A stretch of 64,000 bases of DNA, taken from NCBI GenBank assembly GCA_013359255.1, contig JABWCF010000007.1, forward strand, positions 1-64,000, read 5' to 3'. Under the pieces are notes generated by a model that saw only the letters and a program-made list of their open reading frames with translations, searched no databases and was not told the DNA's origin. The translations under genes were made by a program, and so were the position numbers. This document shows, piece after piece, positions 1 through 9,482 of this stretch. The stretch's first letter is position 1; every line of letters starts with the position of its first letter. This DNA is from Flavobacteriales bacterium (GTDB taxonomy: Bacteria > Bacteroidota > Bacteroidia > Flavobacteriales_E > Vicingaceae).

Positions 1-3000
1 CATTACCTCTACCCGTGTTACCATTGCAGGGGCTACGCAGGTAGGTGCGGTTGATTGGGATTATCTTTCGGTAGCCTATAACCCCTCCAGCGGAAACTAC
101 ATTACCCACAGCACCTCTACCGGTGGTACGGCAGGCTTCGACAAAGTGCACGATTTGCAAACCGATGCCTCGGGTAACTTTTATTTAACGGGAACAGTGT
201 TTAATGCCAGCACAGGTTACGATATTTTAACCGTTAAGTTAGATGATAACCTGAATGTAATTTGGTCGGCAAACTACAACAGCACTTCTACCATGAACGA
301 TGTAGGTAACGCCCTGGCGGTGGACAATGCCGGAAATGTGATGGTTACCGGCTTTTCCGAAACAAGTACCGAAGGTACCAACTACGTTACCATTCAGTAC
401 AACTCATCGGGTACGCAGCAATGGGTAAAAACCTTTAACGGAGAAGGCAATGCTGCCGATACCGCCCGTGCCATTGCCATTGATGCAAATGATAATATAT
501 ACATTACAGGTTCTTCCTTTAATGGCTCTACCGAAGATTTTTATACCACAAAATACAAATCTAACGGCACGGAGCTTTGGGGCATTGCCTTTAACAGCCT
601 CTACAACGGCAGCGACAGGGCTTTTGATATTGCTCTTGATTCGCTAGGCGGGGTATTGGTAAGCGGACAATCGCAAACGCAAACAGGGTTTGAATATGCC
701 ACCGTTAAATACATTGAAAAGAATGTAACCCTAGTACAGGATACCGTTCTTGCTCCTGCCTCCTGGAGTTTTACCGCTAACTTAGGGCAGTTGATTGATA
801 CCGACACATTGGTGGCGGAAGATGTATTATTTTATACCCAACAAAGCAATCCTGCCCTGTATTTTCAGAACGATAGGTTCAACTACGTATGGGCAAAACT
901 TGATACCTCCGGCAGCGGTAACGATACCCTGCACCGCGTAGATATGTATTTTTATAATGCCAACACCACCAAAGCAAGGGCACACAACAAACAAGCTTTT
1001 TACACCAATTACTTTTTAGGTTATATACCAGAACACCGGGCCAAGGTGCCACATTACGATAATCTCTATTACAACAATGTGTGGGACAATATTGACATGC
1101 AATGCGGCAGCGACCCCAAGGGTTTTAAATACTTTATAGTAGTAAAACCCAATGGCGACCCTGCCGATATTGAATTCCGCTACAGTGGGCAAAACAGCCT
1201 TGCTATTGACGGCAACGGAAACCTGCTGATTATTTCGAGTATAGATACCTTAGTACAACCCGAGCCTACGGCCTGGGAAATTGATGCCAACGGCAATGTA
1301 ACCATGCTTAACTGGACTGCCTCGTACAGCATTAATGGCAGTAATGTTACCCTTAGCTTGGGCGGTAGCTATACCAGCACGAAAACCCTGGTGCTGGGGG
1401 TGGGTTGGGAAGCCTACCAAACCGGTGGAATTGCCTCTAACGGCAACCTATGGTGGAGTACTTTTTATGGTGGAAACGAATCCGACTGGGGCTTAGACGT
1501 GGTTACCGACAACTCCAACAACAGCTATATGGTGGGGAAAACGATGTCGAGTGATTTTCCTATTACAACTGGTCTAAATGTAATGCCATTCGGAGGCCAA
1601 ACCGATGGCTTTATGGTAAAATTTAACAACCAAGCCGTAAGGCAGTGGGCTACCTACTATGGAGGTATGCAGTACGATGCCGTTCAAGGAATTGTGTACA
1701 ATCAAATGGCAGACCCTATGCTGGGGCAAATATACATAGTAGGAACTACGGCAAGTAATGATTTGAAAATTGTACCCAATTTAAATCCTCTGGATGGCAC
1801 CTATTACAAATCCGATTTTTCCGGCAATCACGATGCCTTTATTGCTCGTTTTGATAATGGTGGATATTTAAAATGGTCGGCCTACGTGGGGGGAAGTGCC
1901 TACGATGAGGGGCTAAGCATTACTGCCGACCACACAGGCAATGTATATATAACGGGAAATACCTTTAGCACAACAGCACAGGCCAATTCCTGCCTTGGTA
2001 CCACAGGCACACAGTTTCCGCTTTGCGATCCCGGTAACGGTGCTTATTACCAAAATTTTAATGCCGGTGGACAGGATGTTTTTATTACCGGATTCGATTT
2101 TAGCAATAACTTGCGATGGAGTACGTTCTATGGCAGTAATGTGGACGACAGGGTGTATGAAATACATTTTTCAAAAGGTGTGGGCGATAGCGGTAACGAC
2201 CATGTATATATTGTCGGACATACCGAAAAAACCTCTCCATCGGGAACATACAACGGCTCGGTACCCGGAAACGGAGCCTTTCCATTGTGCGATTTACCGG
2301 GCAGCAACGACTTTTTTCAGATTGGAAGAGACGGTTTTATCAGCCGGTTTCATATTTCAGGAACACTCGACTGGGCTACCAACATGAACAACATCAATGG
2401 TTTTCATACCGTTACTTCTCACGGTGAATATGTTTATGTTGGTGGATTTGCAAACACTTCAGGTGTTTCCTCCTGCTCGCCCTCGGCAAACAATGTTCCG
2501 GTGTGTAATGTACAGGGAGGATTTTACGAAACAACCGGTAATATGTACCTCGCTAAATTTAAAACCGCAGGTGCAGAACTAAAATGGTCAACCCTGTACA
2601 AAGGGTATGCTGACATTATTAACAGCACCTACTTAAACTCTGTTTTCATGCAGGGTGCACCCTACCGAAAAATTCTGGATGCTGCTACCGATGCTTCGGG
2701 CAATTTGTATGTTATAGGCTCTAACATGGGTTATGATTTCGTTCCCCAGGCTTCTACTCCTTCGGGGATGTACTACAAGAGTTCGTACAACGGTGGACAG
2801 TACGATGATTTAGCAGAGGTGGTGCTTCTGAGTTTCGATTCGGACAATTACAGGGTTTGGGCATCGTATTTTGGTACTAATGCGGGGAATAATTCAACTC
2901 CTTTTACGCATCCTCTGTACGTTGACATGGGTGCTGCCATTACTGTATTTGAAACAAAAGATTTATACATTGTAGGGTATGCAGGCAACCTAAATGCTGG

Positions 3001-3403
3001 ATTTCCTTTCGAAAATCCTGGACCCCAACCAAGCGGTAATCCCTATTTTCAAACACAAGACATAAACCAACCTATGCCTTTGTGGAACGCTTTTATTTCT
3101 AGGTTTGATTTGGAAAGTATTGGCGTGGGAGTGAGTGAAGAAAAAGCGGAAACAATTTCTCTGAAGGGAATAAATATTTTCCCCAATCCTTCTTTTGGTT
3201 TGCTTAACATACATTTTCAGGAGAATGCAGAGGGTTACATCAATTTGCTTGACAGTCGTGGCACACTCGTAAAACAATGGAAAATAAATGCTGCGAAAGA
3301 GCAAATAATGCAAGTAGATATTGAAACCTTCAGTCCTGGTATTTATCTCATTCAACTGCAAACCGAAAAAGATTCCCAAACCGCTAAATTTATAAAACAA
3401 TGA
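1..3403 (+). CDS. T9SS-secreted beta-propeller (SBBP/DUF7948-type) protein, 5' partial
   Basis: The frame is open from base 2 with no stop, so the gene starts upstream of the window. A GTG at 146 is internal and is not a credible start. The visible protein has an N-terminal set of SBBP-like beta-propeller repeats ending near the sequence ATVKYIE. A DUF7948-like domain follows (NLGQ, then FYTQQSNPALYF), and then a second propeller whose repeats read like WSTFYGG followed by YxxGxT. The last 75 or so residues are a type A T9SS sorting domain (IFPNPS, then GIYLIQL, then KFIKQ). It is probably a large secreted adhesin-like or structural surface protein; no enzymatic motif is visible. Its stop overlaps the next start as ATGA, so translation is likely coupled. 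Function is unknown. Confidence 0.85.
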   Translation, partial: ITSTRVTIAGATQVGAVDWDYLSVAYNPSSGNYITHSTSTGGTAGFDKVHDLQTDASGNFYLTGTVFNASTGYDILTVKLDDNLNVIWSANYNSTSTMNDVGNALAVDNAGNVMVTGFSETSTEGTNYVTIQYNSSGTQQWVKTFNGEGNAADTARAIAIDANDNIYITGSSFNGSTEDFYTTKYKSNGTELWGIAFNSLYNGSDRAFDIALDSLGGVLVSGQSQTQTGFEYATVKYIEKNVTLVQDTVLAPASWSFTANLGQLIDTDTLVAEDVLFYTQQSNPALYFQNDRFNYVWAKLDTSGSGNDTLHRVDMYFYNANTTKARAHNKQAFYTNYFLGYIPEHRAKVPHYDNLYYNNVWDNIDMQCGSDPKGFKYFIVVKPNGDPADIEFRYSGQNSLAIDGNGNLLIISSIDTLVQPEPTAWEIDANGNVTMLNWTASYSINGSNVTLSLGGSYTSTKTLVLGVGWEAYQTGGIASNGNLWWSTFYGGNESDWGLDVVTDNSNNSYMVGKTMSSDFPITTGLNVMPFGGQTDGFMVKFNNQAVRQWATYYGGMQYDAVQGIVYNQMADPMLGQIYIVGTTASNDLKIVPNLNPLDGTYYKSDFSGNHDAFIARFDNGGYLKWSAYVGGSAYDEGLSITADHTGNVYITGNTFSTTAQANSCLGTTGTQFPLCDPGNGAYYQNFNAGGQDVFITGFDFSNNLRWSTFYGSNVDDRVYEIHFSKGVGDSGNDHVYIVGHTEKTSPSGTYNGSVPGNGAFPLCDLPGSNDFFQIGRDGFISRFHISGTLDWATNMNNINGFHTVTSHGEYVYVGGFANTSGVSSCSPSANNVPVCNVQGGFYETTGNMYLAKFKTAGAELKWSTLYKGYADIINSTYLNSVFMQGAPYRKILDAATDASGNLYVIGSNMGYDFVPQASTPSGMYYKSSYNGGQYDDLAEVVLLSFDSDNYRVWASYFGTNAGNNSTPFTHPLYVDMGAAITVFETKDLYIVGYAGNLNAGFPFENPGPQPSGNPYFQTQDINQPMPLWNAFISRFDLESIGVGVSEEKAETISLKGINIFPNPSFGLLNIHFQENAEGYINLLDSRGTLVKQWKINAAKEQIMQVDIETFSPGIYLIQLQTEKDSQTAKFIKQ

Positions 3404-4839
3404 AAAAAATAATTTTAGTTACCCTTATTGCTTTTACCACCTCTCTTGCAGCAGCCCAAAACTGGGCGGCTGTGGGGGTGGTTAGCAATGCTGTACACTC
3501 GCTCTATACAGACACTATCGATGATGTGTTGTATATAGGAGGAGGGTTTAAAATGTTGAATGGAGACACTGTTTTTGGTATAGTGAAATACGATGGAAGC
3601 AATTTTTATCGCATGGGATGTGGATTAGGGTGGGATTGCTCAACCACTTTTATCGGAAACCTAGGCTCTAGTATATATGGTGCTAAGGGAATATGCCGTT
3701 ATAATAATGAGATTTTTACTACAGGAGCTTTCAGTAATTCAAATGGCATACAACTGAACGGCCTTGCCCGCTGGGATGGAAACAACTGGCAACCTATGGG
3801 CACGGGCCTAAAAAATGAATACGGAGGAAATTCCGGGGGGAGCTCTTTAAAAGTGCTGAACAACGAGTTATATGTATGTGGTTACATGGATAGTTGTGCA
3901 GGCGTAGCTGTCAACGGAATAGCTAAATACAACGGAGTAAGCTGGAGTGCCGTACACAATATACCGCGTTTTAATCCTAATCAGAGCAATTATATTTACG
4001 ATATGGAAATATACAACGGAGATATTTACGTGTCGGGTAATTTTTACGACAGCATTGGAGGCGATATCTGGCGCATCGCCCGGTGGAACGGAAGCCAGTG
4101 GGTGGGCGTTGACGGTGGCATGAAAGGCGGCATTGGAGATGTCAATAAAATGGTGGTATATAAGGGCTTATTGTACGCAGCAGGTGTTTTCGAAAGTGCC
4201 GGAAGCAACCCCCATGCTAAATATATTGCCACCTGGGACGGCACGAAATGGGAAAATGTAGGAGGAGGGATTTCTTATTCAGGCTCTGCACAAATATCCG
4301 ATATGAAAGTGTACAAGGATAAATTGTATATTGTGGGTTGGTTTAGTCAGGCTGGTGGCATACCTGCCAAGCAATTAGCCGTGTGGGACGGAGTAAATTG
4401 GTGTAGTTTTGATACAACAAATACTTCTTTTGATAATATTATACTTGCATTGGGTTTTTACCAAGACACCCTTTACATAGGAGGTGGATTTTGGTCGGTG
4501 GATGGAGATACCAATATTGCCCGTATTGCCAAATACATTGGAGCAGGACCTGATACCTGCGGTAATACTACGGGCATAAACGAAAACAAGGTACAAACCG
4601 AAGGTTTACGTGTTTACCCCAACCCGGCAAGCAACAACGTAACCATAGAGTGGAGTAAAGAGCTACAAGTGCAAAGCCTTGCCGTTTTTGATTACCTTGG
4701 CAGAGAGGTGCTAAATGAAAAACTTAGCAATAACACCCACAGCTTGCAATTAGATGTTTCTGCCTTACCACAGGGAATGTATTTTTTGCATTTGCAAACC
4801 GAAAAAGATTTGCAAACCGCTAAATTTATAAAACAATGA
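3400..4839 (+). CDS. T9SS-secreted propeller-repeat protein, paralogue A
   Basis: This exported 479-residue protein begins with a Sec signal peptide (MKKIILVTLIAFTTSLAAAQ). The body has at least five degenerate repeats of the form AxWDGxxWxxxGxG (for example LARWDGNNW, IAKYNGVSW, IARWNGSQW, IATWDGTKW, LAVWDGVNW), which suggests a beta-propeller. A type A T9SS domain closes it (VYPNPAS, then DYLGREV, then GMYFLHLQTEKD and KFIKQ). It overlaps the genes on both sides by ATGA. The following gene is a close duplicate over its full length. The protein would be carried across the outer membrane by the T9SS and anchored or released. Ligand and role are unknown. Confidence 0.88.
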   Translation: MKKIILVTLIAFTTSLAAAQNWAAVGVVSNAVHSLYTDTIDDVLYIGGGFKMLNGDTVFGIVKYDGSNFYRMGCGLGWDCSTTFIGNLGSSIYGAKGICRYNNEIFTTGAFSNSNGIQLNGLARWDGNNWQPMGTGLKNEYGGNSGGSSLKVLNNELYVCGYMDSCAGVAVNGIAKYNGVSWSAVHNIPRFNPNQSNYIYDMEIYNGDIYVSGNFYDSIGGDIWRIARWNGSQWVGVDGGMKGGIGDVNKMVVYKGLLYAAGVFESAGSNPHAKYIATWDGTKWENVGGGISYSGSAQISDMKVYKDKLYIVGWFSQAGGIPAKQLAVWDGVNWCSFDTTNTSFDNIILALGFYQDTLYIGGGFWSVDGDTNIARIAKYIGAGPDTCGNTTGINENKVQTEGLRVYPNPASNNVTIEWSKELQVQSLAVFDYLGREVLNEKLSNNTHSLQLDVSALPQGMYFLHLQTEKDLQTAKFIKQ

Positions 4840-6278
4840 AAAAGCTAATTTTAACTGTTATTATTGCATTTACTACATCCCTTGCAGCAGCCCAAAATTG
4901 GGCGGCTGTGGGGGAGGTTAGCAATGGCGTATACACTCTCTATACCGACACCGTAGATAATGTGTTGTATATTGGTGGTTCCTTTACCTATTTTAACGGA
5001 GATACTGTTTTTGGTATTGTGAAATACGATGGAAGTAATTTTTACCGTATGGGATGTGGTTTAGAGTGGGATTGCAGTTTTATTCCCGGAGGAGGGAATA
5101 TTGTTGTTAAACCAAACAGTATTGTAAGATACAACAATGAAATATACATAGCTGGAAATTTTACTAAATCAAACAATGTTACCTTGAACGGCCTTGCCCG
5201 TTGGGATGGCAGCGACTGGCAGCCATGCGGCACGGGCTTAAAAAATGAATATGGTGGAAATTCCGGGGGGAGCTCTTTAAAAGTACTGAACAACGAATTG
5301 TATGTGTGTGGTATCGGCCTTGACTCTTGCGCAGGTGTGCCTGCTAACGGAATAGCCAAATACAATGGGGTAAGCTGGAGTGCCGTACACAATATACCGC
5401 GTTTTAAACCTAATCAGAGCAATTATATAACCGATGTGGAAGTGTACAACGGAGACATTTATGTATGCGGTAATTTTTACGATAGTATTGGAGGCGATAT
5501 CTGGCGAATTGCCCGGTGGAACGGAAGCCAGTGGGTGGGCGTTGACGGTGGAATGAAAGGAGGTATTGGAGGAGTTAATAAAATGGTGGTGTACAAAGGA
5601 TTATTATACGCAGCAGGGATTTTTGGAAGTGCAGGGAGCAATCCTCACGCCAAAGGCATTGCCACATGGGACGGCACAAAATGGGAAAATGTAGGGGGAG
5701 GAATTTATTATCCTTGGCCCATGAGTATGCAGATATTCGATATGAAGGTGTATAAGGATAAATTGTATATTGTTGGTTGGTTTAGTCAGGCTGGCGGCAT
5801 ACCTACCAAGCAATTAGCCGTATGGGATGGAGTAAATTGGTGTAGTTTTGATACAACAAATACTTCTTTTGATAATGTTATACTTGCATTGGATTTTTAC
5901 CAAGATACCCTTTACATAGGAGGGGGATTCTGGTCGGTAGATGGAGATACCAACATTACCTACATTGCTAAATACATTGGAGCAGGGCCTGATACCTGCG
6001 GTAATACTACGGGCATAAACGAAAACAAGGTACAAACCGAAGGTTTACGTGTTTACCCCAACCCCGCAAGCAACAGCATAACCATAGAATGGAGCGAAGA
6101 GCTACAAGTGCAAAGCCTTGCTGTTTTCGATTACCTTGGCAGAGAAGTGCTAAAAGAACAAGTAAGCAATAACAGCGGCAGCACACAGTTAGATGTTTCT
6201 GCCTTGCCACAGGGCATGTATTTTTTGCACTTGCAAACAGAAAAAGATTCCCAAACCGCTAAATTTATAAAACAGTAA
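4836..6278 (+). CDS. T9SS-secreted propeller-repeat protein, paralogue B
   Basis: A tandem copy of the preceding gene (480 against 479 residues) with near-identical signal peptide, repeats and sorting domain. The two differ mainly around residues 45-100 and 285-295, where short insertions and substitutions cluster. The start overlaps the upstream stop as ATGA, and this last copy ends in TAA. The repeats (AxWDGxxW) and the T9SS tail are as in its partner. The two copies start 1436 bases apart, as expected from an unequal crossover that duplicated one whole gene. No catalytic residues are seen; the likely role is a surface or matrix protein, possibly varying between strains. Confidence 0.88.
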   Translation: MKKLILTVIIAFTTSLAAAQNWAAVGEVSNGVYTLYTDTVDNVLYIGGSFTYFNGDTVFGIVKYDGSNFYRMGCGLEWDCSFIPGGGNIVVKPNSIVRYNNEIYIAGNFTKSNNVTLNGLARWDGSDWQPCGTGLKNEYGGNSGGSSLKVLNNELYVCGIGLDSCAGVPANGIAKYNGVSWSAVHNIPRFKPNQSNYITDVEVYNGDIYVCGNFYDSIGGDIWRIARWNGSQWVGVDGGMKGGIGGVNKMVVYKGLLYAAGIFGSAGSNPHAKGIATWDGTKWENVGGGIYYPWPMSMQIFDMKVYKDKLYIVGWFSQAGGIPTKQLAVWDGVNWCSFDTTNTSFDNVILALDFYQDTLYIGGGFWSVDGDTNITYIAKYIGAGPDTCGNTTGINENKVQTEGLRVYPNPASNSITIEWSEELQVQSLAVFDYLGREVLKEQVSNNSGSTQLDVSALPQGMYFLHLQTEKDSQTAKFIKQ

Positions 6279-6410
6279 AATCTTATTTTATATCGTTTTT
6301 CTTTTATGCTGTACAATTAAAAAACAGGATAATTTTTGTATAATACATTTAAAGATAAATCGTTTTCAATACGAGAAATATACATCAATTATTTTTGATT
6401 AAAGAGCAGT

Positions 6411-6638
6411 TTAACCATTTTTAAATTTCTTGCCAATAGTCATAAAAACATCGGCAAACGAATCGATAAATTCGGGAGTTAATTTTTCCTTTATCTCATC
6501 AAGTCCGCTTACCTCACTGTTTTTTATTTTATATTCTATGGCACAGTTGCCAAACTCTAATTTTACAATGTATTTTTCGTTGAAACTGAAAATACTTACA
6601 AGGCAGTATGGGTGAGGAACCGAGGCAAGAACTCGCAT
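6411..6638 (-). CDS. small conserved-looking hypothetical protein
   Basis: A 75-residue soluble protein that I do not recognise. It has a hydrophobic beta-rich N-terminal half (CLVSIFSFNEKYIVKLEFG) and an acidic helical C-terminal half (GLDEIKEKLTPEFIDSF) ending in basic residues. There is no signal peptide or membrane segment. Its ATG lies one base after the stop of the upstream subtilase gene on the same strand, so it is probably the last gene of that transcript. It could be a cytoplasmic partner or an unrelated passenger. Support comes from the tight spacing and ordinary residue composition only. Confidence 0.6.
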   Translation of the reverse strand: MRVLASVPHPYCLVSIFSFNEKYIVKLEFGNCAIEYKIKNSEVSGLDEIKEKLTPEFIDSFADVFMTIGKKFKNG

Positions 6639-6639
6639 T

Positions 6640-8991
6640 TTATTCTTTCATTATTTTGTAGGTGAAATCTATTTTTTTGTTCTCAGAAAATACTTTTACA
6701 AAATAAATTCCTTCTGCCAGTGCCGAAATATCAATGCTTACAGAAGCATTAAAAGATGCATTTAATTGTATGTTTCCGAGTAAATCGTACATTTCGAACA
6801 GATAATTTGTTTTATCTTCAACATCTATCAGTAAGGTATTGTTTGCTGGGTTCGGATATATTTTTATTCTCGAATGGGCTTTATTTTCATTTAATCCAAC
6901 CGGAAAACTTGCCGAAGAGCTGCTACAACCACTGTTATTGATGACTTCTACAGTATAAAATCCTTGCTGTGAAATTTTATAAAAAGCTTGGGTGGCACCC
7001 GGAATAAAATTGCCGTTTACATACCATTGGTAAGAAACATAGCCCTGTGTGGCATAAAGCGTATCGTTAGAAAGAGTAATATTTATATTGAACAGCGAAC
7101 TGCTTAAAGTGGCCATCGCATCTATTTTTCCTGCACCCCAAGAGTAATTGGGAACAAAGCCTGTAAAACCATCTGTTTTGGCTGTTCCGGTAATAGCTTG
7201 TTTTATTTCCAGCCAGTTTGCATGAGGGCATTTTTCTAAATACAGTGCAGCTGTTCCGGCTACCACAGGTGATGCCAGCGAGGTGCCACCATTGCGGTTA
7301 TGCATTCCGCCTTGTGCTACTTTAAAAGGTTCGGCAATTATCATTGCAGCCACCGTTGCCAGTCGGCTGCTGCTAAGGGTAATATCGCCCGAAGCCGCAA
7401 TGTCGGGTTTTTGTAAACCTATACGACTAGGCCCAATGCTGGAAGTGGCCGATTTTGCACCGGGAGTATAAGCCATTGTTTGCAGCGCGTTGTTATAGTC
7501 TAAATAGGTGCTCCGGTTAGTATAATTGGCAACCGTAATGGTAGAGGGCAAGCAGCTAAAACTTCCCACAATGGTTTTGAGAGTATCAGGCTCTTTGTAA
7601 TAAACAATGGGCGGAAATTGTCCTGGATTAGGCAATCCGCTTTTAGTCATTTTAGCAAAGCCCAACCAATTGTCCGACCAAATATCGAATTTGCCGTTGC
7701 CCGTAAGTTCTAAGCGAAAGGCATATTGGTTCGAATCGGGCTGTGGAATAAAAACTTGTAAAAAATATTTGTCTCCAAAAGTTTCAGCCCAGGTCTGCAG
7801 GTGAGCTATTTTTTGCCCCATATTATTTTTAATGGTATCGTTATACGTAATGTTTAAGCGGTTTTTAATGTTATCGAAATTTGTTCTTCCCCTAAAACTA
7901 TACGTGGGCGAAACTTGATCGGCTCCTAACGCGAATTGCACATTATTAAAATCGAGCGTATCGGCCCAAAGTTCAAATGCAACCCCGGGTACACCCATTA
8001 CGGTAGAACCATTGTTAACCTGAAACCAGGTAAAATTAGTATCGGAAGTAACGGAGTAACCAAGATGGTAAAAAACATGTCCGGCATTTCCGGCCGCACA
8101 TACAAAAGCTCTGCCGTTAGCAGCCTTTATTAAACTGTCAATAACGAGTGCTCCCGGGTCAGTACCATCGTGCGAACCGGAATAGGTGCCCACGCTGGCA
8201 TTAATTGCACAGGGCTTTTGCAGGGAATCGGCTGTAGCGTATATAAAGTGAGTGGCTTCGGCAACATTCATTTCCCAGTTGGGCGAATTAAAATCGAGGG
8301 CTACGGCTACAATATCCGTTTGCGGAGCTACGCCCTCAAATTTTCCAACGGCATTTCCGTTTCCTGCAGCAATTCCTGTAACGATAGATCCATGTCCGTA
8401 ATATTGGGCTTGGTCATCGTGGGTGCATAAGCCCAAATTTATTTCGGTAGAATCCCATATACGTCCGTATCCGTAGGGGTTTATTCCATCGTAGGCTTGT
8501 GTATGGTCCCATAACTTTACAATACGCGTAGAGCCATCAGTATTTTTAAAATCGGGATGATTTATTTCTATGCCGGTATCTATCATACCCATTACAATAC
8601 CTTTTCCTTTATAAATTTTATTAAGCGGGGCGCTTCCGTTGTGTATGGCTAATACGTTATTATTAATCACCATGGTATCGTTCAACACACTTCCTTTGGC
8701 AGAAGTAAAATATATTTTTTCAATTCTGGGGTCTTTTGCAAGGGCTTCAATTTTTCCGGTAGGCAGGTAAATATATTGCCAGCCCTGAGCCGAAATTCCG
8801 GCTTTTGCATCGTAAAGAGGAAGTTCGTTTAAAAGCGAAGTGTGAGATAGTTTTACGGGAATAGTTACCATTTTTTCGGGCGAATGGGAACGAATAAAAT
8901 AGTGTAACGATACGTTTATTTTCTCGCATGTTTGAGAAAACAAAATGTTGCTGCAAAAAATCAAAAAAAGAAAAAATAAAAATGAGGGCAT
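6640..8991 (-). CDS. S8 subtilisin-family serine protease with T9SS sorting domain
   Basis: A secreted subtilase of 783 residues. After a signal peptide (residues 1-19) comes a prodomain-like region to about residue 125, then the S8 catalytic domain. The triad is visible as D138 (MIDTG), H200 (GHGSIVTG) and S571 (GGTSLASP), with the oxyanion Asn at N302 (AAGNAG). The long spacing between N302 and S571 means a large insert of about 180 residues inside the catalytic domain. A short beta domain (residues 635-690) precedes a type A T9SS domain (IYPNPANN, then GIYFVKV). It follows the HsdR-N gene on the same strand by 35 bases. It is likely an extracellular protein-degrading enzyme; the substrate is unknown. 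Confidence 0.9.
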   Translation of the reverse strand: MPSFLFFLFLIFCSNILFSQTCEKINVSLHYFIRSHSPEKMVTIPVKLSHTSLLNELPLYDAKAGISAQGWQYIYLPTGKIEALAKDPRIEKIYFTSAKGSVLNDTMVINNNVLAIHNGSAPLNKIYKGKGIVMGMIDTGIEINHPDFKNTDGSTRIVKLWDHTQAYDGINPYGYGRIWDSTEINLGLCTHDDQAQYYGHGSIVTGIAAGNGNAVGKFEGVAPQTDIVAVALDFNSPNWEMNVAEATHFIYATADSLQKPCAINASVGTYSGSHDGTDPGALVIDSLIKAANGRAFVCAAGNAGHVFYHLGYSVTSDTNFTWFQVNNGSTVMGVPGVAFELWADTLDFNNVQFALGADQVSPTYSFRGRTNFDNIKNRLNITYNDTIKNNMGQKIAHLQTWAETFGDKYFLQVFIPQPDSNQYAFRLELTGNGKFDIWSDNWLGFAKMTKSGLPNPGQFPPIVYYKEPDTLKTIVGSFSCLPSTITVANYTNRSTYLDYNNALQTMAYTPGAKSATSSIGPSRIGLQKPDIAASGDITLSSSRLATVAAMIIAEPFKVAQGGMHNRNGGTSLASPVVAGTAALYLEKCPHANWLEIKQAITGTAKTDGFTGFVPNYSWGAGKIDAMATLSSSLFNINITLSNDTLYATQGYVSYQWYVNGNFIPGATQAFYKISQQGFYTVEVINNSGCSSSSASFPVGLNENKAHSRIKIYPNPANNTLLIDVEDKTNYLFEMYDLLGNIQLNASFNASVSIDISALAEGIYFVKVFSENKKIDFTYKIMKE

Positions 8992-9026
8992 GCTAAAAAC
9001 TTTACACTAAGTTAAGCATAGAATTT

Positions 9027-9482
9027 CTATAAACAAAGTTGGGAGTAGTTTGGAATTTCTTTTAAAAAAGTATATTTCTTGTTTTTATGATCCATTATAC
9101 AGTAGAAATGAGAAAGGCCATTACTAACCATTAAGTACGGAACATTTAAAACCATATTGTAAGTAGCAATTTGATCGAATGTTTGTTGCGAAATTTCTAC
9201 AAAAGGGGCCTTACACTCTACTATTAAAAGGGGCGTTTTATTTCGATTATATGCGATTACATCGGCCCGTTTGAATAAAGTGTTTAACTTTAGCCCGATT
9301 TCAACACCAATAAGTGTTCGTGGAATTTTTTTTTCGTTTACAAGAAATTCTATTAAGTGTTGCCTTACCCATTCTTCGGGGGTAAGTAATACCTGTTTTT
9401 TTCGGGTGCGATCAAAAATTTTAAGTCCCTCTTTGGTGTTAGTTAATTGAAAATTATATGAAGGAAAATTTAATTGCAGCAT
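9027..9482 (-). CDS. orphan HsdR N-terminal-domain (PD-(D/E)XK fold) protein
   Basis: At 151 residues this is only the nuclease-fold domain found at the N terminus of type I restriction HsdR subunits. The restriction-type motif is visible: E61, D74 (RADVIAY), then E89-C-K91, followed by a QxxxY motif (Q104 to Y108). No helicase domain, HsdM or HsdS is nearby, so this is not a restriction system. In Bacteroidota, such single-domain proteins are commonly found beside holA, and holA is 2.4 kb away here. The N terminus MLQLNFPSY resembles that of family members, which supports this start. That start codon overlaps the divergent start at 9481 within a CATG. It may be a DNA repair or processing nuclease; the function is not established. 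Confidence 0.82.
   Translation of the reverse strand: MLQLNFPSYNFQLTNTKEGLKIFDRTRKKQVLLTPEEWVRQHLIEFLVNEKKIPRTLIGVEIGLKLNTLFKRADVIAYNRNKTPLLIVECKAPFVEISQQTFDQIATYNMVLNVPYLMVSNGLSHFYCIMDHKNKKYTFLKEIPNYSQLCL

Noticed and set aside
6279-6410. A terminator between the convergent gene sets.
   Set aside because: The 132-base gap is AT-rich and no convincing stem-loop was found.
9027-9482. A type I restriction-modification locus.
   Set aside because: Only the N-terminal domain of HsdR is present and no HsdM, HsdS or helicase is nearby.
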